Below are positions 36,901 through 48,369 of a stretch of 64,000 nucleotides of DNA, one piece after another. The notes beneath the pieces were generated by a model that saw nothing but the letters and a program-made list of their open reading frames with translations, searched no databases and was not told where the DNA came from. The first letter of the stretch is position 1, and each line of letters opens with the position of its first letter. Made by a program: the position numbers and the translations under genes. This DNA comes from Eucommia ulmoides (Eukaryota > Streptophyta > Magnoliopsida > Garryales > Eucommiaceae): positions 1,922,001-1,986,000 of the forward strand of contig CM028334.1 of NCBI GenBank assembly GCA_016647705.1, written 5' to 3'.

Positions 36901-39900
36901 TGGACATACATTTATTTCTAATTCCAAAATCAAGGCTCCAATTCATGAAACCAAACGGTACCTTTGTGTTTTTTTTAATGAAAAATATAAAATATCTAGG
37001 AGCTATGTGGTTGATTGGTGTTGCATGTGTTGTCATTCCTTCTTTAGCCATCATCTGTAACCTCTTGCATCATGAATGCTCCTTATCTTATGTTTTGGCT
37101 GCGTGAAATTAGTCTTTACTATAAAATATCCAAATACAAATATATTTACATGTAATTTGTGTTAAATTTATTAATTTAGATTTTAGATTTTAGAGATTTA
37201 GGGTATGTTTGGTTAGAAGGAGGGGAAAGGAAAAGGAAAAAGAAAATGAAAAAGAATTTTTTTTATCCATCGTGAAAGGAAAATTATTTTTCCTAGTGTT
37301 GTTTAGTTGGGAAGGAAAATTAAAGGATAGAAAATAATTTAATTTAATGTAATTTACTATTTTGCCCTCGTATATTCCAAAAATAAATTAAAAAATCAAT
37401 TATTAAGGGTATAATTGTAATTTTAATATCTAAAACCATTTTTCTCTCCTTTTCCTCCCAAATTTAGGGGGGAAAAAACTTGTCTCGAAATTTATATTTT
37501 ATCCTTCTCATTTTCATTCCCCTTCCATTTTTCTTCCATACCAAATACAATTTTTTTTCATTTCTCCTTCTATTTTTCATTTCCCTTCCATTTTCCATTC
37601 ATACCAAACACCCTTAGAATTTTAACCTAATTATTTTATCAATTTGACGTAAAATATGAAAATATAGTCCTAAATATACTTATCACTTTTCGATATTGAA
37701 TAAACATTATTTTTTTCTCGAATTATTGATTTTTTTTTTTTGGGGGGTGGGGTGGGGTGGGGTGGGGGGATATAGTGGGGGAATTCTCAACTGATTTTGT
37801 CACATGGATGGGAATTTCTAATTCTAAAATTTTCAAAAAGATAAAATTAGCTAACTATAATGTAACAATAAATTTGTTTCTTTGGTAGTATCATTCAATT
37901 TATTTTTTTATTTTTTTTTGATAAAAAGTAAAAATGTTTAAAGGGTAATAAATTTTTTGATATAATTTTTATGTCCCATTAGTAATAAATTTCTGACTCC
38001 GCTACATATTTGTAACTCCAGTTCTAAAATTTTGACTGTGCTACCAAACACTACCTAAGACTTACCCTAACCATGTGGTATTTCACTCTTTACAGTACAC
38101 TTGGTCAGGGACTTGTAACCAGTACTTATCCATGGGAGGTTCTGTTTTCCATAGCACTTGCCATTCTTGGGCTTGTCCTCTTTGCTCTCCTCATTGGCAA
38201 TATGCAGGTACATACAAAATATTTTAACACTTACATAAAGTTTTAAGTAGTGTTTGATTTTTATTTTTTATTTTTCACTATATTGCTCTTATCGGCAATA
38301 GTGTTGAAGTGATAAATTTTTGAAATATGAATGTGCGGTGAAGACCAAAGAAAAAGGTTCTTTTCAAAAGTATCATAAAATTTGTGTTAAAAAATTAGCC
38401 AATTTTCTGGATCCGCCACCAGTAGAAATCATATACGTGGAGTTGTACCTAAAGACTTATAAATGATACTTATGCGAATATTTGGAAGAACAGACGTATC
38501 TTCAATCACTTACGGTTCGGCTAGAAGAGATGAGGATAAAAAAGAGGGACTCGGAGCAGTGGATGCACCACAGGGTTCTACCGCACGAGCTCAGGGAGAG
38601 GGTGCGGCGATACGATCAGTACAAGTGGCTGGAAACAAGAGGAGTGGACGAGGAGAGTTTGGTGCAGAGCCTACCCAAGGATCTCAGGAGGGATATCAAG
38701 CGACATCTCTGTCTCAACTTGGTTCGAAGGGTATGTGTGTTTTTCCCCTTTCGTTTTTTTTTTATCAATTTCTCACCATTGTGAAAAATTAGGTGTGCGT
38801 GCTTCTATTAGCACTGGAAAATTTAGATTTTTTTAATTTTCGTTTCGGTTCATTAAATTGATCTAGAAATCATGAAACATAACATAAACTGAAAAAAAAA
38901 AAAGGAAAGAACTAAGGCATCATCTGGGGTAATTTTCCGTCTGGTTTTAGTAGAAATCAAAACCAAAATTATTAGATACAAACCCAAAACCAAACGGTAA
39001 ACTGTCAATTTTTTTAAAGTTGGTTTTTAAACTTAACCAACAAAATCGCAACCCAATTAAGTTTGTATGTATGTATATATTTATTAATTTTTTCTACTGT
39101 AATTATTATTCACTGACAATACAAGTTCGTAAAATTGTAAACAAAAACATAACTAAAATATAAACCATAAATTCCAAACAAAATTAAAACCAAACCAAAT
39201 CAATAATTGTTAGAATAAACCCATATATATATATATATGTAAAATTATAAATAAATGGAAAAAGTATGGATAATATATATATATAAAAAAAAATGGACCT
39301 AAAACAATGGTTACGCTGTTGGATTATGTGGTTGCTATTCGAAAACTAAAATCGTTTGGTTGCTATTCGAAAACTAAGATCGCTTCGGTTTTCAATTCAT
39401 AAACTAAAACCTAAATTGAATGGTCAATCCAAATCATTAAGTTCATTTTAGTTTAGTTACTGCCAGCTCGGTTTAATTTGTCATCCCTAATGTAAAACTA
39501 TTTAGGGTCTCAAATTTCCGGATTATTGTAATATTATTGAAATGTTTTACAGGTACCTCTATTTGCAAACATGGACGAACGTTTACTAGACGCGATATGC
39601 GAGCGACTAAAACCGAGCCTATACACCGACAACACATACATTGTCCGGGAAGGTGACCCTGTTGACGAGATGCTATTCATCATCCGCGGCCACCTCGAGA
39701 GTGTTACCACCGACGGCGGCCGCAGCGGTTTCTTCAACCGTGGATTTCTAAAGGAAGGTGATTTTTGCGGGGAGGAGCTTCTCACTTGGGCTCTAGATCC
39801 CAAATCCGGCTCCACACTCCCGCCGTCAACTAGAACCGTCAAAGCCCTAACGGAGGTTGAGGCTTTCGCCCTAATCGCCGACGAAGTCAAATACATAACG

Positions 39901-40260
39901 AGTCAGTTCAGGAGGATTCACAGTAGGCAGGTCCAACACACTTTTCGATTTTACTCTCAGCAGTGGAGGACTTGGGCTGCCAGTTTTATTCAAGCGGCAT
40001 GGCGGAGGTATTCCCGGAGGAAGGTGGCGGAGTTGCGGCGAGATGAGGAGGAGGCTGAAGATGAGGAGGTTGAAGGAGGAGAGGGAGAGAATATGAAGGG
40101 GGGTGTTGGTTCTAGCTTTGCGGCGACAATGTTGGCGTCGAGGTTTGCAGCGAATGCAATGAGGGGAGTTCACCGGCGTCGGAGCTCAGCCCATTCCGAC
40201 GGTTTGATGAAATTGCCAAAACCGCCGGAACCAGATTTTGGAGCTGAGATTGGTGATTAG
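30975..40260 (+). CDS. CNGC: Cyclic nucleotide-gated ion channel, group II (CNGC5/6-like)
   Basis: Coding exons: 32126-32187, 32863-33448, 34339-34551, 35727-36034, 38096-38207, 38494-38730 and 39553-40260, giving 741 aa (Arabidopsis CNGC6 is about 747). All phases agree. A leader exon and intron precede the ATG. The six-helix core runs from about residue 108 to 430: S1 near 110-132, an S4-like QYIPRFLRFLPL stretch, and a pore with LQNLSTLGQGL whose GQG lies in the filter. The cyclic-nucleotide-binding domain covers about 505-620 and includes EGDFCGEELLTWAL. An IQ calmodulin site (FIQAAWRRYSRRK) lies at about 651-663, followed by an acidic run. Group II plant CNGCs are plasma-membrane Ca2+-permeable channels. 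The first exon ends GGQREKFA, like CNGC5/6. Introns 2 to 4 are full of small inverted-repeat elements. Confidence 0.93.
33888..34292. mobile_element. Inverted-repeat element in CNGC intron 2
   Basis: The ends GGTGTGTTCGTTTGGGAG and TCCAACCCAACATACC are imperfect inverted repeats. The interior (TTTTCCTCACAAATTTAGAGGG; AAATGGTAAATTACATTAAAATTAAT) resembles, in opposite orientation, the element at 37201-37613. It lies 46 bases before exon 3. No clear target duplication. Confidence 0.55.
34898..35111. mobile_element. Small inverted-repeat element in CNGC intron 3
   Basis: GGGGCGTTTGTTTGTGTTTCTGTTCCC faces ACGAAAATACTAAAACAAACGCCACC. A shorter relative follows at about 35200-35362 (TTTAGTGTTCCTGTTCC ... 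GAAACACAAACAAATGCCACC), and a related copy lies in LPA3 intron 9 at 43280-43506. The family is non-autonomous with GGTG.CGTTTGTTT ends, possibly hAT-derived. Confidence 0.6.
36440..36840. mobile_element. Inverted-repeat element in CNGC intron 4
   Basis: TCATGTTTGGTTGACAATCCGCTTTTGGTTTTC on the left faces TTCTCAAAAATTAAACCAAACAACAGC on the right. The interior phrases (ACAACACAACTCAGAAACA.TTTTACAA; AACATCGTTATTATCTC) are shared with the Tourist-like element at 27627-28000, so this is a more decayed relative. Confidence 0.5.
36870..36962. mobile_element. Very short MITE in CNGC intron 4
   Basis: GGTAGCATTTGGTAGC and GAAACCAAACGGTACC are imperfect inverted ends only 93 bases apart. The interior GGAATTGAAGC...GGCTCCAATTC is also complementary, so nearly the whole element is a hairpin. 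Confidence 0.5.
37201..37613. mobile_element. Tourist-like MITE in CNGC intron 4
   Basis: It begins GGGTATGTTTGGTTAGAAGG and ends CATTCATACCAAACACCC, an inverted pair. TTA lies on both sides (37198-37200 and 37614-37616), the usual PIF/Harbinger target duplication. It is 413 bp with no coding. It is the best preserved member of a family that also includes the copies near 965 and 33888. Confidence 0.75.
37736..37770 (+). repeat. G-quadruplex-type (GGGGT)n tract
   Basis: A T run is followed by four consecutive GGGGT-type units and a final six-G run on the + (sense) strand, inside CNGC intron 4. Four or more G-runs with one-base loops meet the standard intramolecular G-quadruplex pattern, so both the DNA strand and the unspliced RNA could fold. 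Confidence 0.7.
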
Positions 40261-41131
40261 CATTCGGGTTAGTACGTACTTTTGCATTGAATACATTAGT
40301 AGTATTATTATAATGGTCGGTTGGGAAGAATTTCAACTTGTACTAAAATTTGTATTTTTTAATTTTTTTGTATAATATTTATGTGTTTTTTTCCGGTCAA
40401 TATACATTATATGTAATTTTTTAGTAATATTTTTATTTTTTATTTTTTTGATAATATTTATGTAATTTTTTCTTTGGTCACAAATTCCTCTATTTTTTAT
40501 TTTTAAATTTTTTCATCCTATTTATTTTTTTTCCACTCCTTATCAATTAAATTTTAGGTCTTACAACATTAATTATAGAGTTTTTTGCATTTTGTAATAT
40601 GAAGTTTCAAAGAAATTTTAGTTTTAGCATATAAAATGAAAATATTAAATCCTGAAATATATAAATCATGTTAAGTCAGTCCTGCGTTATTTTTTTATAA
40701 CAAAATTTACCACGTGAGTGATTCTGTGTCACTCATTGTGTTTGACACGTGATTCATTTCAATCATAAAAATGACAGAATTATCTATTTGGACTAACTTG
40801 ACACAATTGGAATCCTGATGTGTTCAAATTGAAAGTATAGTGACTAAAATATAATTTCTCTAAACTTTAGGGGCTAAATGGTAAAATTATCATTTTAACA
40901 TTTTGGTTTCAGCAAATAAATTTTTAACAATATATTATATAAAAAGATAGAGAGGAAGGCTCTAAGAGTGAGGCGAATGAATCGAATTTATTACTATAAA
41001 ATGTTCATCACGGGTGGATCGAAATTATCATATATTAGAACGAGAATAGAAAATGAAGGGCAATTAGAAGGAGCTTACTTGAAAAAGCAGACGAATCCAA
41101 TGGCTCTCTCTGTTTTTCTGATGATTCGATT
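40261..41131. other. Intergenic spacer between convergent CNGC and LPA3 genes
   Basis: This holds the 3' ends of both genes. The DNA is AT-rich with possible polyadenylation-type AATATTTATG/TATAAT phrases near 40373. No further gene or clear repeat was recognised. Confidence 0.5.
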
Positions 41132-44100
41132 TTAGCTACGCCAAGCAGATGACAGTTCCAGATCAACGTCTTCTTCCCACCAAGTGGCAGTCTGCAAATG
41201 TAAAGATAACATTTGTAATGCAGAAGATTTCAAAAGTCAATAACAGTTTTGTTAAACATTTTTTAAATTTATAAAATTAATGTTAAAAAAATAATTATTT
41301 TTCGAGTTACAAAAAAAAAATCAAAAGTTAACGAAACTGTTTGATAACATTTTTTTAGGGAAAAAAAAAGTTAAATTACCTCTCGTAATTTTAAAAAACT
41401 ATACTTAACTTATTTTTACTTTAAAAAATTATACTTTACCTGTTTTTACTTTTTAATAAAGTGAGAAATTAAAATTTTTATGTTTAAATTAACGAAATGT
41501 GGTTAAAAATATATGGAGTTAAATTTTTCATCTAATTTTTTGTTAAAATAAATAAAATTCTCCCTCCTATTATAATTTTGATTTAAAACAAAAACAAAAA
41601 TAAACACTACTTTAATTATATACATACATACATATATGTGTGTGTGTATGTATAATAATTAAAAAAATGGACAATCGGTGAGAGATCCTCCATCTAAGTT
41701 CTAATTAGTCAAAAATCCTACATGCGGTAAAAACTTTTGATTTAGTCTCATCTATTTTAAAAAGCGGAAACCTTACTCACGTGATATCCACGTGTCAGTT
41801 ACATGTAACTACTTTGTATGTAATATTACTATATTAGTTACAAGTAACTAATTTTTATTTTCATTTTTTCAGTTATATGTTCCGATTATATGTCACTTTT
41901 TAGTTACATATCTATGATATATAACTAAAAAAATTTGATATTTTTCAGTTACATGTTTTAATAATATGTAATTTTTTAGTTACATGTTTCTGATATATAA
42001 CTAAAAAGTTTGATATTTTTTCAGTTATGTCACAAAATATTATACATATATATTTAATTATAATGTGTAACTAAAAATACCCAAATATGTGTGAAAAGTA
42101 ACAATTATGAAATTATAACTAATATTAGTTACATGTAACAGAATTCACTATAAAAAAACGAATGTAATTACTAAAAGGCTCCCTACAATCCCTGCAATAT
42201 TCCTATAATTCCTGCAATGCGGGACTAAAACACAAGTGGAAACTAACTTAAAGAACTAAATCAAAACCTAATAACATAAAAGGACTTTTCACCAATTAAA
42301 CTTAAAAAAATGAATTTTTCACCGATTTTCCCTTAGGTAAAAAAATCATTAGCAAAAGAAGCCTAGGCCTAGGTAGTAATTTCATAGCATTATTGTTCTT
42401 TAGGGTTAGAAAAATGAAGCATACCCTGTAGCCTCTGCGAAGAAACTCAAGAGAGCTTCCTTTTTCCTCCTGCAGTCCCAGGACCCTCAACAGCTCCTCC
42501 TTCGTCTACACATCCAATAATAAAAATAAACAGAGTTAGGACTCATTTACAAATTATAAATAAATAAATAAATAAATAAATGAAAAGTGTATATAATATA
42601 TATTACTTCGCTGAGCGTGAAGCGAGTTTCACTCTCTGCTACGCAAGCATAAGAACCATCGGATTGTTTCAGCATCACCTGCCAAGGACCTGAAAATATA
42701 ATAAAAATTGTTTGTTTTACTTTTTGTTTTCAAGTAATTGTTTCTGTTCGCAGAAAAGTGAGAACATAAAGAGAAATATGTGAACAAAATAACTGTTTTT
42801 GTTCTAGTCCAAAGTTTTTTAGAACAGATTTAAGGGAACCGAATAGAACGTTTCCTGAATTTCTGTTTTTGTTCCGAGATTTCAAGGATCAGAAACAGTA
42901 ATCTGGGGATGATAACCCTCCAATTGTGGATTTAACGTAAATTTTTACATTCAATTTCAAAACCCTCCTCCTCCATCCACCCAGAGAGAGAGATGATGGT
43001 GCCGTTGTTTACTGTTTCTGTTCCTTAAATACTGAGAACGGAAACAAAAATATGAGAACAAAAAAAATGTTTGTTCTAGTTCAAAATTTTTTAGAACAAA
43101 TTTATGGGAACAAATAGAATTTTTCTTGAATTTTTGTTTTTGTTCCGAGAATTCAAGGATTAGAAAACAGTAATCTGAGGATGATATAAACCTCCTCCAT
43201 AGTGGCTTCAAAGGAATATAATGTAAATTTTTACTCTCTTCCCCCCTTCAACCCCCTCCTCCCTCCACTCCTAACTGATGGTGCTGTTTGTTTAGTATTT
43301 CTGTTCCCGTATTTCTGTTTCTGTTATCAGAAAATTTAGAACAGAAACAGAACTCTGGGAACAATTCTGTTCTGTTCCCAAAAATATGTTCTTAAAAATT
43401 GAGAGCGGAACAGAAACACATTATTCTTGTTTTCAATTTTCGGGTTCCTTCCCAATTTTTTTCTGGGAACAGAAACAATAAACAAAAAAGGTGGGCAAAC
43501 GACACCGAAAATACAGTTGCATACATCTAAGAAATCTATATCTCACCCGGGTATTGACGGAACAGTGCTCCACTGTAATTTACAATGTAAGGTGCCACTG
43601 CAACTGTCTTCCATAATTAAAAAAAAAAAAACTTCAAATGTCATAGAAATCCAATGGGCCTAACTCGCTCTCAAAAGAAGACTTGTAAAATGAGGATTGT
43701 TCTACGCTTTATATATAGTTCAGGATCAGATAACACAAGCAATGTGGGATTCAACACGCCTCCTCATGCGCAGGGTAGACTTTGACAAACCACTATGAAC
43801 AGATATCTTGGGACCCAACATCGATGAAGGAGCCAACATCATATAAGAGTCACAGCTCTAACACCATATAGAAATCCAATGGGCCTAACTCACTCTCAAA
43901 AGACGCATTGTAAGAGGAGAATTGCCCTCGGCTTTATATATTTGCTCAGGCTCAGGTAACACGAGCGACGTGGGATTCAACAAATTTCAAATAAAAAAGA
44001 AATGAGGTATAGAAAACCTTGAATTAAGATAATGTACCTTTGAGTACTCTCTTGTTCGGATATAAAACACTGGTATGAATTGAGAAAGAAACCGATAGTG

Positions 44101-47100
44101 TAAATCTTTGGTTGGGAAGCCTAGAAGCCCCAGGTCAGCCCTGCATTGTTCAATATGTGCTTTGAGAAAATGTGAATTTGAATAAAACAAGGTGTCTTTG
44201 ATTAAAAAGAAAGAAAAAGAAAAGAAAGAGTACCGCAATGTATCCAATTCCAGATTAAATAGAAGTGTGGGGATTGATGGAGCAAATTTTTCCTGCATTA
44301 TATTATCAAAAACTAGTTAATGGGAAAATGAAAGAGATAGTATATATTTCCTTTTAAATATATATATATATAGATAGATAGATAGATAGATCGGCATTGA
44401 ATGATAAGGTCGCGTTTGGAAGCAAGAAATTTAAGCCTTGGAATCGGAATGAATGCATGCAAAAATTTAGGCCTTATTTGGTTTCGCTTTTGAAAACAGC
44501 TTTTGAACATTTTGAAAACATAAAAAAAAAAATTGAAAATTCTGAGAAATTGTTTGGTTTAGTTTAGAAAAAATAATATTTATTAATTGTCTGAAAAAAA
44601 AAAAGTGTAAAAGTGACACAGTTGATTGAAATATAATGTCGAATGAAGAAATCCAATGGGCCTAACTCATTCTCAAAAGAGGCCCTGTAAAAGGAGGATT
44701 GCCCTAAACTCTATATATAACTTAAGATCAGGTAACACAAGCGATGTGTGATTCAATACGCCCCTCACGTGCAGGGTAGACTTTGACAAATAATTGCGAA
44801 CAAAGGGTGTTCATTGACAAACCACTGCAAACAAAAGGCTTGGCTCTTATACTATAAAGAAATCCAATGGGCCTAAGTCATTCTCAAAAGACGCCTTGTA
44901 AAAGGAGGATTGACCTAAACTTTATATATAGCTCAGGATCATGTAACAGAGGCGATGTGGGATTCAATACGCCCCCTCACGCGCAAGCTGGACTTTGACA
45001 AAATCACTGTGAACGAATATCGGAGGGCCCAACATCAATGTGGAATTCAACATCAAAAAAGAGAGAATAATCTACAGGAATTTGTAGTGAAATAAAAAAT
45101 AAAAATATAGAGAAAAAAGATAAAATTAAATTTATAAAATAATAACAATATAATATTAAAAGTAAGTGATGTGATACATATTGTGAAAATTGTTTTGTAA
45201 AACCATTTTTTGAGCTATAATATTGAAAAGAGTAGTAGTTGAATTGTTCAACTTTGAACATTCTAATTCCAAGGCCGCAACCAAACACTACCTAAAAGCA
45301 AAGTAGGTAAGAAACATTCTCAAAAGTGAAGCAAACATACCACATACTTCTCTATATAAGAAAGATCACGAGTGCTGCAGCTGATGAATATATACAGTGA
45401 TGGTGGCTTGTCGGATTTCCATCGATCTGTTGTCCAAATAGATTTCAAAGAATGAAGAAGTTAGGTTTAAACTGTCAAATACTAAAATTTCCACATGTTA
45501 ATATGCTCACCATGAACTTCTTAACACACACACACTCACATTAAAGTATGATACAATACAGATACAGAGAGCCATGCACTCCCATTAAAGTATGATGACA
45601 CTGAAAATTCGACACTGAAAATTAAGTATTAAAAATTTATATATGTTGAATTTTAAGTTCTGAATATATTAAATATTTACTTTTTAATACTTATAACTTC
45701 AAAAAAAAATTGTACTAAAAAAAATCCTTAAAATAATTTTTACAACTTTATTTTTCTAAAATATTATCTCTCTATTTTTCCTCAATTTAGTATTTTCTCC
45801 ATCTATAATTGTTTGTATATAACTCTTTTTTGTAAGATTTTATAGTATCGATATTGAATAATAGATAAATGTTTGATGGTTTCAGGAGAGAAGCGCTAAA
45901 AAGATAAGCGAGTCATCTAATAGCTTTGAATAATTTTTAAGCGATACTTATATTTTAAGTGGTTGCTTCAATTTATTATCAAACATGCTTAATTTGATAA
46001 GTACTCCATGTATTCAATTTTAAGTATTGAATCATGTTGTCGAATGGGTCCTTACTTTCTCGGATCCTTACTTTCTCTATTTCGATGTCCTATTTCCTTT
46101 TTTAGAAAGTAAAAAGTAAATTATTTTCCAATGCTACCCTTTTGAACACAGTACAATGACTTCAATTCGCATAGTATTAATATTTGGAATAATTGTTTAA
46201 AATTTTGCGATTTTTTTATTTATTTCCTGCAAAAAGGATGGAATAATTGTCTAAATTTTTGCAATTTTTTGTCAAAGCATTTTTTAACTTTGTGGAGGGA
46301 CGGAGAGAGTATAATGCAACCTATCATTACTTCATAAGAACTTTGTAAGACAACTCAAGAACATGAATCTGGTGGAACTAACATACAATTGAATAGAAAG
46401 CATATTCATACTTCGAAATCGAATTTAAAAAGAATAAGAACTTTATTCGAGTTAAGGCAATTATGAACCTAAGGAGTTGGGGTAGGATTACTCAAATCAT
46501 AAAGTTTCTTTATGTAGGACAAATTCACCAACATTAACCCAAAAATATGTCATTATGCTTAAGTTAAGACTAAGACTTTAGCAAGGAATTAAAAACATAC
46601 AAAAATACCTAACAAAAATACAGACTGATGTAGAAGAATCATATCTTTTTCTTTTCTTCTCTAAAACTAACCTTCATTTTCGTCCTCAAAATCAAAATCC
46701 AATGTGTTCCTCACAGATCTGAAAAATGTGGTGACAGGACCAGCAGGAATATCATCCAGCGAACCAATTGTAATATCATCAACCTGAAAAACGAAAAAGA
46801 AAATTAGTTAAAAAAAATATAATCAAATGAAATCCAAATAACCCTTGGTCAAACTTAATATATTGAATTTCAAAATCATGTATCTATCTAAAAACCCAAT
46901 ACAATGACTCAAAGACCCAACTTCACAGTGGATAACATCCCATGATAGCAACTACTTAACATCAATTTAACAGAGAACAAAAATGAGATAATCCCATATA
47001 AGAGTCAGTTTAGTTTGTTACCAAATCAAAAGCTGCCTTGAAAAGCTCTGAAGCTCGACGCTTTTCTGGCTTATCAGGAAAAACCTAAAAAAATGAAAAA

Positions 47101-48366
47101 CTTTCATAGAGTTATTTTTTCGAACCGAAAAGTCAAAAGGAAAGTATCTATACGAAATTAACAAGGTTCTTCCTTACGATGCAAGCTTGTGTTCCCATTC
47201 TCTCTTTTAGCTTCCTAACAACAGTCAAAACAAGTTGAATGTTGGCATCTGCAAACTCATCTGATGATCCCTTCACATAGTAAGGAATTAGAGAATACAT
47301 GTTCTGATCAATATGCTTTGTTAACAAGTCAATAGTGAGATTGCACAATATATGTGCATCAATGAATACAAGAGGCATCATATTAGCAAACAAAAGAAAT
47401 TGAAACAGCTGAAATGGTACCTTATAGGAAGACATGTCGCCAGGCAAAGGACTGGTCCAGTGAAAAATCAAACACGAGAAGGAAAATGTGTCAGGATTGA
47501 AAATAGCTTCTCTCTTAGGAGTCTGAATATTAAATTTAGGAATTTAACTTCCAAAACAAAGAGTAATTTACAATGTCAGGCATGATATCGAGTATACTCG
47601 TGAATGATCAGTCAATAAGAGAGCTCAATGTATAATGATGCAACATTCCATGTGTGAATTCATCCAAACGGTATATTTCTCTTCCATATTAGGTAAGCTT
47701 TGAGATATGAAGTATAAACTGAGATCAGCTAAACAGCATAAATTATGCAAAGTTCTGGCTCGAAATTCAACTACAAGCTGAATCAGAAAATGTATATTAA
47801 AAACCAGAACAACGTATAATAATGCCACATTCAAAATGCGAGAACTCTTCCAAAAGGTATAGTTCTCTTCACTGTTAGCTTAGCCTGAGCTATGAAGTAT
47901 AAACCGAGGATCAAGTAAAATAGCATAAATAATGCAAAGATCTGGCTCGAAATTAAGGTACACGATGAATCTGAAAATGCATAATAGAAACTAGAACAGA
48001 TAAACTTTCAATCTGCAAACTACGCAGGGAAGGGAGAGAGAATTACGGGAACTCGATTTCGAGCCGCATCATTCCGTCGTTGAGAGCGTATGCGAGGGAA
48101 TTCGCGGCGTCGGTGACGAGAACTTCATACGATTTTGGCTTGTAGACCGAGACGCCCTTCGTAGGGTCGACGCCGGCCGGAGCTCCTTTACTGGTGCACC
48201 GAATTGAGCTACACGCCGATTTCGCGGAGGAAATGAGAGGCGGGCGAACGGGGAGGTGAGAGAAGAAAGGTGCGGGAGAGAGTGAAGAGAGAGATCGCTG
48301 GGAGTGAGATAGAAGGGAGAGGGAAGAGGATTTGGGAGGTGAAGAGAAAGCCGTTGAAATGGCCAT
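41132..48366 (-). CDS. LPA3: LPA3-type photosystem II assembly factor (DUF1995)
   Basis: Twelve exons on the minus strand: 48366-48047, 47451-47421, 47270-47178, 47084-47022, 46783-46672, 45426-45341, 44292-44234, 44140-44038, 43607-43547, 42689-42607, 42505-42425 and 41191-41132. All phases agree, giving 383 aa. The start at 48366 opens a typical chloroplast transit peptide ([14 protein letters not shown], Ser-rich for about 70 residues). The mature part starts near [20 protein letters not shown] and runs through [68 protein letters not shown] and [18 protein letters not shown] to a WW-containing tail. I recognise this as the DUF1995 protein LPA3, a stromal factor reported to help assemble CP43 into photosystem II. 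Introns 6 and 8 are occupied by TRIM elements. An upstream in-frame ATG at 48426 is less likely. Confidence 0.9.
41680..42300. repeat. Dispersed AGTCCC / TTACATGTAAC repeat in LPA3 intron 11
   Basis: Repeated phrases GTTACATGTAACT, AGTTACAAGTAACTA and ATATTAGTTACATGTAAC alternate with TCAGTTA/TATATAAC. The end reads GCAATGCGGGACTAAAACACAAG, the inverse of TTTTAGTCCTGCATGTGC near 20905. This makes it an inverted relative of the repeats at 5466 and 20800. It takes up most of intron 11 (41192-42424). Confidence 0.45.
43280..43506. mobile_element. Small inverted-repeat element in LPA3 intron 9
   Basis: GGTGCTGTTTGTTTAGTATTTCTG faces CAGAAACAATAAACAAAAAAGGTGGGCAAACGACACC. Internal GGGAACAG/CTGTTCCC phrases pair as well. 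An incomplete copy lies next to it at about 42985-43170. It is related to the CNGC intron 3 elements near 34898 and 35200. Confidence 0.6.
43642..43982 (-). mobile_element. TRIM element filling LPA3 intron 8
   Basis: On the minus strand the 5' LTR (43982 down to 43867) starts TGTTGAATCCCACGTCGC. It is followed by TGGTGTTAGAGC, a two-mismatch match to the initiator-Met tRNA primer site TGGTATCAGAGC, and a short non-coding interior. A second LTR follows, ending at 43642. The element is 341 bp. The flanking pentamers AATGT (left) and AATTT (right) are a likely target duplication with one change. It belongs to the same family as the copies at 23470, 44644 and 58275. Confidence 0.78.
44408..45296. 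mobile_element. Inverted-repeat element split by a TRIM (LPA3 intron 6)
   Basis: GGTCGCGTTTGGAAGCAAG...AAGCCTTGGAAT on the left faces ATTCCAAGGCCGCAACCAAACACTACC on the right, with about 890 bases between them. The interior contains the TRIM at 44644-45052 plus a further GTTTGGTTT-type fragment near 44478, suggesting nested insertion into an older small element. Confidence 0.4.
44644..45052 (-). mobile_element. TRIM element in LPA3 intron 6
   Basis: Two LTRs are visible (44969-44855 and 44758-44644, minus strand), both reading TATTGAATCCCACATCGC or near it. Between them are TAGTATAAGAGC, a decayed primer site, and a G-rich GTGAGGGGCG tract. A further ~83-base segment at 44970-45052 repeats the interior and its own TGTTGAATTCCACATTGATG start. 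The flanks TCGAA and TCAAA are a probable target duplication with one change. Confidence 0.72.
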
Positions 48367-48369
48367 GAC

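Noticed and set aside
39534..40336. Minus-strand frames opposite the last CNGC exon
   Set aside because: They are shadows of the GC-richer coding strand, which carries the cyclic-nucleotide-binding domain and IQ motif.
46667..46783. A shorter LPA3 model ending at the TAG at 46667 (207 aa)
   Set aside because: The TAG is created by reading into the intron (GAAG|GTTAGT is a good donor), and seven further in-phase exons with conserved sequence follow at lower coordinates.
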